From Zopfochytrium polystomum (Eukaryota > Chytridiomycota > Chytridiomycetes > Chytridiales > Chytridiaceae), in assembly GCA_025765615.1 (NCBI GenBank), contig JAIVFJ010000265.1, positions 20,190 to 84,189 on the forward strand: a stretch of DNA of 64,000 nucleotides, in the 5' to 3' direction. Of this stretch, positions 59,242 to 64,000 are shown piece by piece. Numbering within the stretch: position 1 is the stretch's first letter; each line of letters starts with the position of its first letter. The notes under the pieces were generated by a model. That model made no database searches. It had not been told where the DNA came from and saw only the letters and a program-made list of their open reading frames with translations. The position numbers were made by a program, and so were the translations under genes.

Positions 59242-59742
59242 TCAGATCAATCCCATCTCCCTCAACCTCTCCTCGAGCGCGAGGCGCTGCTGCTCGGCCA
59301 GGAGGTCCTCTTTGCCGGCGACTTTGCGCGCCTTGGGGTTCATCAGGTTGGCGGCCTCGGCCTCGGTGATGCCGAGGAGCTTGGCGACCTTGGCCGGCGA
59401 GCCTTTGTCTTTGTGCGCGACCGGGTGCGGGTGCGGGGCCGGGTGGGCGGCGTGTCTGGGGGAGTTGGGAAGGCGGTGGTGGTGGGGATTAGTTGTTGGG
59501 GGTTGTTTTGGTGGACAGGGCTGGCCCGCGAAGTGCGAGGAGGAACTGGGTGAAGAGAGGTGCGATGGGAATGAAAATGGGGGTGGGGCTGGGCCGGGAG
59601 AAAGGGGGGGAAGTTGGGGTTTGGAAAAGCGTTGGGAAGTGGGGTTGAGTACTTACCCGTGCTGCGGGAGGGGCGCGGCGTTGACCACGATGCACCAGAG
59701 TGCGAGGAAGAAGGCGAGGAGGAGGCGGATGGACAGGTTCAT
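59242..59742 (-). CDS. Small secreted protein, 99 aa, two exons
   Basis: Exons (minus): 59742-59657 and 59455-59242; GTAAGT donor, 100 whole codons. The N-terminus MNLSIRLLLAFFLALWCIVV is a textbook signal peptide with cleavage likely after VNA. The mature part starts with a His/Pro-rich stretch (HAAHPAPHPHPVAHK) and continues with a helical, charged segment containing 'KVAKLLGITEAEAANLMNP' and 'DLLAEQQRLALEERLREMGLI'. No cysteines are present. The His-rich part could bind metal. I recognise no family. Confidence 0.6.
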
Positions 59743-60757
59743 TTTGTCGGTGTTGGGGAGAGAGAGACGAGCCCTTGATTTGTTTGGAGGACGGTGTGGA
59801 GGGACTTGAATTGGTAGTGGAGGGAGTTCTTGCCGAGTAGTGGTGGCCGGGTGTGTTGGTTGATGGAGGGAGAGGGTCGGGGGGGGGAGGGGTTTTATAG
59901 GGGATGCGGAGAAGCGGGGTTCGAAATTTTCTTTTTTTTCTTGTTTGGTTTGTTGGGGGGCGAGCAGACACGCACAAGAAATCGGCTAGAGATCGAACAG
60001 GAAGACGCACCCCGCTGGAACGGTTCGCGTCTGGTGCTGACAAGTCCGCAGATGGGAAGACACACAACGTGGGTTGGCCGTGTCTGTCAGGTGGGTTGTC
60101 TCGCTTCTCTCTGTCTCTGTCTCTCTTTCGCTTTCGCGCGCGCTCTCTGGACCAAATCTCTCCGCCTTCGCCCTTGTGGCGCCCTTGGATTCCCCGCTTT
60201 CAGACTCCGCTCGTTGGAGAGCGTGGGGGGAAGGGTGGATTTGTCACTTCATTACCATGGAGTGTGATTGTGGGAGGGAACACCTGCTTCAACACCAGCT
60301 CCATCCGAGACAACACGTTACTCGACTCACCAGTATTAAGGATGGTGGGCATGGGAAAGACGGCAGCAACTAGAAACACTTGCAAACAAATTGGATAATA
60401 CATTTTGAACGGGAATTTGGGAAAGGCCAAACGTGCTCCAAACCATTGCACTTGTGGCGGGTGGTGGTACAGTTTCTGGTAGTCTTCAGTCGGTCTGAGG
60501 TGATCTGAAATGTGACACTTTGAGCAAAGGTAGCTGTAATGTGGTCTCACTAGACGGACGGTCCGTCAGTGAAGCACGAGTGTGGGCTGATGAGAAAAGA
60601 GAAGGAGGCTCGATTGGGCCGGCCAACTGTTCCTTTATTGAGTGCGTGTCATAAATCAATAGGTATTAATATCTGACGGAAAAGCGGGGCGGGGTGATCA
60701 GACCCGCGCTGTGAGAGCGGCACCCGCGATCCGCAAAGTCGGGCCCCAGGCCCGTCT
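59743..60757. other. Intergenic, no supported gene
   Basis: Mixed composition with short frames only. The first 200 bp upstream of 59742 are purine-rich and hold the promoter of the small secreted protein gene. I see no domain in any frame. Confidence 0.5.
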
Positions 60758-61850
60758 CTATTCGCTCACAGTCCTCGCCCTCGTGCGCCCGCTTTTCCAC
60801 CGCGACGACTCCCGATTAGTAGACCAGTGCGACAAAAACGCGCCAGAGCTGTCGGACGAGTCGCCCAGGGAGCACACGCGGACTAGCGACAAACCGTTGA
60901 GCATGAGCAAGCTCAGCACGATCTGCTCGACGAAGCCAAACCCGTAGACGTCGGCGGGTGCCGCGATGCCCCACGCGACGTTGATTGCGAACCCGGCGTA
61001 CGCGACGATCTCATACACGAGTGCGATCCAGTGGTTGTAGAACATTCTGAACGCGGAGAAGCATCGTTTCTGCCAGGGGTTCGTTTCGCCGAGGGCGATG
61101 AAGCGGGCGTCGGCGGCGAGGCCGAGTGCGACGAGGATGCTGGTCGTGGCGAGGTTGGCGAGGCGGAAGGCGGCGAAGGACGGGGTGGCGCGGGCGGTTT
61201 CGGGGACCCAGTTGCTGGAGGCGTAGGCGTGGACTTCGAGGGCGAGGGGTGACGGTGGAGCAGAGGGCGTAGACCGCGACGACGAGGGTGCGCTGGGCCA
61301 AGCGGCGGTGCTGGCGCCACCAGCGGCGGGTCAGGGGCCGTGGGGGGTGGGAGTGGGCGGCCGCGGCCGCGGCGGGGGAGAGCGCGGGGCCGAAGCCCGG
61401 GGCGGACGCGCGGCGGGGCTTGGTGACGTAGTCGCCGGGGGGGTTGATGGGCGAGTCGGCGGCGTCAGTGATGGTGTCTTCGGCGGAGTCGGTGGTGGTG
61501 TCGACGAGGACCTGCAGGCGGAGGGTGGTGACGTGGGCGACGTGAACGCTGTAGACGCGTTTGAGGGCGGAGACGGCGACGACGCAGCGGGAGTAAGGGG
61601 GCCAGACGCCGCCGCCGATGACGATGGCGGCGGACGCGACGAAAATGATAAAGTCGGCTGCGATGGCCATGGCAATGGAGACTATGGTTGCGATTTGGAG
61701 GGTCGTGGAATGGCCGTAGCCGAACGCGACGCAGTTTAGCGCGCCGACGTTGGTCATGAAGGACGGCCCGACGACGATCAGGCCGGCGATCCGGCTCATG
61801 CTCTGCAACGCGTTGCCGCTGGGCGAAACACCGACGCCATTTGCGCTCAT
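60758..61850 (-). CDS. Multipass membrane protein of unknown function, 363 aa after one frameshift correction
   Basis: Hydrophobic helices are visible: 'IAGLIVVGPSFMTNVGALNCVAFG', 'IATIVSIAMAIAADFIIFVASAAIVIGG', 'TLVVAVYALCSTVT', then in the shifted frame 'FAAFRLANLATTSILVALGLAA', 'HWIALVYEIVAYAGFAINVAWGIA' and 'FVEQIVLSLLMLNGLSLV'. About six or seven membrane segments result, with a long cytosolic-looking loop (residues about 105-180) rich in Asp, Pro and Arg. As sequenced, the frame breaks at the G run 61246-61249 (C4 on the coding strand); removing one base gives continuous membrane sequence and a whole codon number. The start at 61850 is the first ATG; more upstream exons are possible. 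A receptor-like role next to the binding-protein gene is conceivable but unproven. Confidence 0.55.
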
Positions 61851-62414
61851 TCGGAATGGACGCCCGTCTCCTATTGTTAACGGGACCCTCTCAATCTGCA
61901 GGCTCCCGGCGTGGTGGAAGTGAGCTTTGACAGTTGAAGTGCGGCGGGGAGGGGGGCTCGCAGTAGGTCACCTCTTCACCATTTTTCACTCCTTGTCCAG
62001 AACTTCCGGAAGAAGCTTCTCAGAGCGCTTTTTATGAGCTGTAATCCAAGGTACAAGCTTTCAAATTCAAACGAGCAGGCACCAGCGGAGGCGATAAAAA
62101 AGGTGCAACCGATAAGGAACTCAAAGCACGAGAACTTCGAGCAGTATGCAATAAAACGTGAACGGGATTAAGTAACAACAAAAAGGCAGCTGCAAATGTA
62201 GCGATCAGCGAGCAGAAAATGGCAAAATAAAACAAGGACTGCGTCATCGCTAAGTAACGGCTACTGCGGCAAGAGCCCAGCAAAATCTGTCAAGCAACCC
62301 AGTTTTGATCACTCTCTCGGCCTGTCCCTGTCTCCAGTTGTGAGCCTGTAGTGGTGAAAAGAGAGTTAGAATGTCGAAGTTAGAATGTCGAAGCGCGGGG
62401 AAACACGAGGAAAA
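61851..62414. other. Intergenic between two minus-strand genes
   Basis: No coding signal. It should contain the 3' end of the TroA-like gene and the promoter of the multipass protein gene. The short distance leaves open that these are parts of one longer gene joined by an unseen intron. Confidence 0.4.
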
Positions 62415-64000
62415 TTACAAAAGCCCCAGAGCGACAATGACGCAAGCAACCCACCAAGTGCTGGCATCCTGCAGACTGACGTTTTCGATAAGCGGTTCAT
62501 CACGGGCGCCATTCTCCATCCTATAAAACTTGCGCTGGGCGCGGCCGCCGCCGCTGCCGCTTCCGCCGGCGGTACCACCGACTCCACGGAGCGTCGGCAG
62601 GGCGCCCCGCTTCTTCAAGTACACAACACCGGCGACTGCAGCGGCGACCGCGATGATGGCGGCGAGGCTGACTGCAATGGGCACCGACGCGTTCCGGGAC
62701 TGTCCGGCGCTGCCGCCGGAAGCGGACGACGACGCGCCGCCGGCGCCGGCGGCAAACCTGCCAAAGGAAGGGGCGTAGACAGCCGAGTCCGGGCACAGTT
62801 TGCCGTTGAGATACGGCACAAACGTCGCGTTATTTTCGCAAGGCGGGTTCACTGCAGCGGCAATATCGACGGCGACGTTGCGGAGCCAGTACGGGGTGAA
62901 AGCCGGGTTGAAGGTGGCGTCGAGGCGGTAGAGGAGGTCGGCGAGGAAGAGCTCGGGCTGGACGTTTGCGGACTGGGGAAAGTCGTCGTAGCCGTTTGGC
63001 AGGGTGCGGCCGTCGGTGCGGAGGATGTTTGAGAGGTCGCCGTCCAGAAAGTTGTAGCCGGGGCTCGTTTTTGTCAGGCCGTACCGTTTTGTCCATTGAA
63101 GGATCGTGTACGGGCGGTCGTTGGCGGTGATGGTCGATGTGTCGATGAAGATGTCGGCGGTGGGGATGAATTCGGTGAGCACGGCGAGGGGAATGATGGA
63201 GTCGTTGTTGATGAGAAGTGGTTTGACGTTGAGGTCGATTAGGAGCTGGTACCAGTAGTTGCGGTTTGGGGTGGAATAGTTGCTGGGCGTGTCGGAGGCG
63301 GAAATAACAGTGACAACCGGGTCGTCGCCGACGTACTCTGCCAGCTTTGACCTTAGGCAGTTGTACTGCTGAGTGATGTTGTTGAAGATGGTCGGCGCTT
63401 TCCGAAGGCCAAAGAACGAATCGAAAAAGAAAATCCATTCTGCACGAGCAAGGGGAGTTGCTTCGCTGTTGATAAGGTTCGAGATGGTCGGTCCAAACAG
63501 GACATCAGCAGTATCGGGCAGGGCCGTCGAGTTGTACGGTATCGGGTTGGTCGACATGGCGTAGAGGCAGGGCGAGGTGATCAAGCTCGGAGCCACGTGG
63601 CGGAGAGTCAACCTGAAATCAAGCCTCTCAATGTACGTCCACGATGCCGTCGGCGGAGACGGCGATGTTGTTGATGGGCACCTGGAGGAAAATCGACGAG
63701 TCTGGGACGGTGACGTTCGGCTTTGCAATGTTGCACAGGTACAGCACGTAGGTCGGTCCGGCCCCAGCAGTCTTGATCACGATATAGTTGTTTTCGATGG
63801 CCATTGCAAAGTTCTTTGCGTACGTCGGAGCTTTGGTTGGTGGTGAGGTGTCATGTATGTACGTGCAGTTCAATGATCGGTGGTTAGAAACAAGAACCTT
63901 TGTTCAAAAAAAAAAGTGCCAGAGAACACGCCCCTCTGATGGGTGGCGAGGAAAAGGTTCAAAACTCACAGTACTGTATCGCCTCGTAGGCGTTTGCGTT
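62415..64000 (-). CDS. TroA-like extracellular binding protein with one TM helix; 5' end outside the window
   Basis: The 5'-most visible exon ends near 63971 (NANAYEAIQY, donor GTGAGT), and the next starts near 63854 (SPTYAKNFAMAIENNYIVI). The fold of chelatase-like/TroA periplasmic binding proteins is suggested by 'YVLYLCNIAKPNVTVP', 'VPINNIAVSADGIVD', 'YIERLDFR', 'LPDTADVLFGP', 'RAEWIFFFDSFF', 'LLINNDSIIPLAVLTEFIPTADIFIDT', 'GYNFLDGDLS' and 'VQPELFLADLLYRLDATFNP'. A TM helix (IAVSLAAIIAVAAAVAGVVYL) near 62670-62610 and a short basic Gly-rich tail follow, ending at about 62415. Between 'ADGIVD' and 'YIERLD' (about 63636) the frame changes by one base and no intron explains it. Such binding domains in eukaryotes are known from algae, plants and zoosporic fungi; ligand unknown. 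Confidence 0.65.

Noticed and set aside
61308..61739. Gly/Asp-rich plus-strand frame of 143 codons
   Set aside because: Antisense to the multipass membrane protein; composition is a GC-bias artefact.
63607..63640. A 24-nt intron (GTACAT...TTTCAG) explaining the frame change in the TroA-like gene
   Set aside because: Its length is a multiple of three, so it would not change frame, and it would remove conserved residues.

Overview
The window is eukaryotic nuclear DNA. Genes contain short spliceosomal introns (about 55-290 nt, mostly GTGAG/GTAAG...AG), transcription units lie on both strands, and there is no operon logic. A DUF2408 protein (a mainly fungal family), a NACHT-WD40 STAND protein, PHS1 and NAA15, together with a eukaryotic TroA-like extracellular binding protein of a kind I associate with zoosporic fungi and algae, point to an early-diverging fungus, most likely chytrid-like. 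This placement is inference.

Layout. (1) 0-14 kb and 19-22.3 kb are transposon-rich and AT-richer. They hold two PIF/Harbinger-type elements with TAA target duplications, two solo LTRs in opposite orientation with perfect 5-bp target duplications, a deleted Ty3/gypsy chromovirus (zinc knuckle, protease, integrase tail, chromodomain), a decayed APE-type LINE with a poly(A) tail, and a second truncated copy of that LINE. (2) 14.35-19.22 kb, minus strand, inside this repeat-rich zone: a three-exon gene for a 1,580-aa PB1-TIR-NACHT-WD40 protein, an NLR-like immune or allorecognition receptor with eleven near-identical WD repeats. (3) 23.0-26.8 kb: a class-3 lipase-like protein with a hydrophobic C-terminus, followed in the same frame after one stop codon by a P-loop GTPase. 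The lipase part carries two 1-nt frameshifts. (4) 28.3-42.5 kb, GC-rich housekeeping block: class II aldolase/adducin-domain protein (+), 3-hydroxyacyl-CoA dehydratase (-), DUF2408 protein (+, one frameshift in a C9 run), SRPBCC/START-like protein (-), and NAA15, the auxiliary subunit of NatA (+, 14 exons). (5) 44.4-58.6 kb: by my exon chain a single 16-exon gene for a protein of about 4,369 aa. It has a signal peptide, an extracellular Kelch-like domain, one transmembrane helix, and a huge cytoplasmic tail with eleven copies of a ~110-aa module I do not recognise ('GWW module'), a Ser/Thr-rich repeat region and an Ala/Gly-rich amphipathic repeat region. (6) 59.2-64 kb, minus strand: a small secreted protein, a multipass membrane protein (one frameshift), and a partial TroA-like binding protein with one transmembrane helix (one frameshift).

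The most novel objects are the eleven-copy module protein and the PB1-TIR-NACHT-WD40 receptor. The lipase/GTPase locus 4 kb from the receptor is an interesting neighbour, since lipase-like proteins act with TIR receptors in plants, but a functional link here is only a hypothesis. Exon chains were checked by hand for phase: the NLR, PHS1, NAA15, aldolase, SRPBCC and module genes all give whole codon numbers. Coordinates of splice sites may be off by a base.
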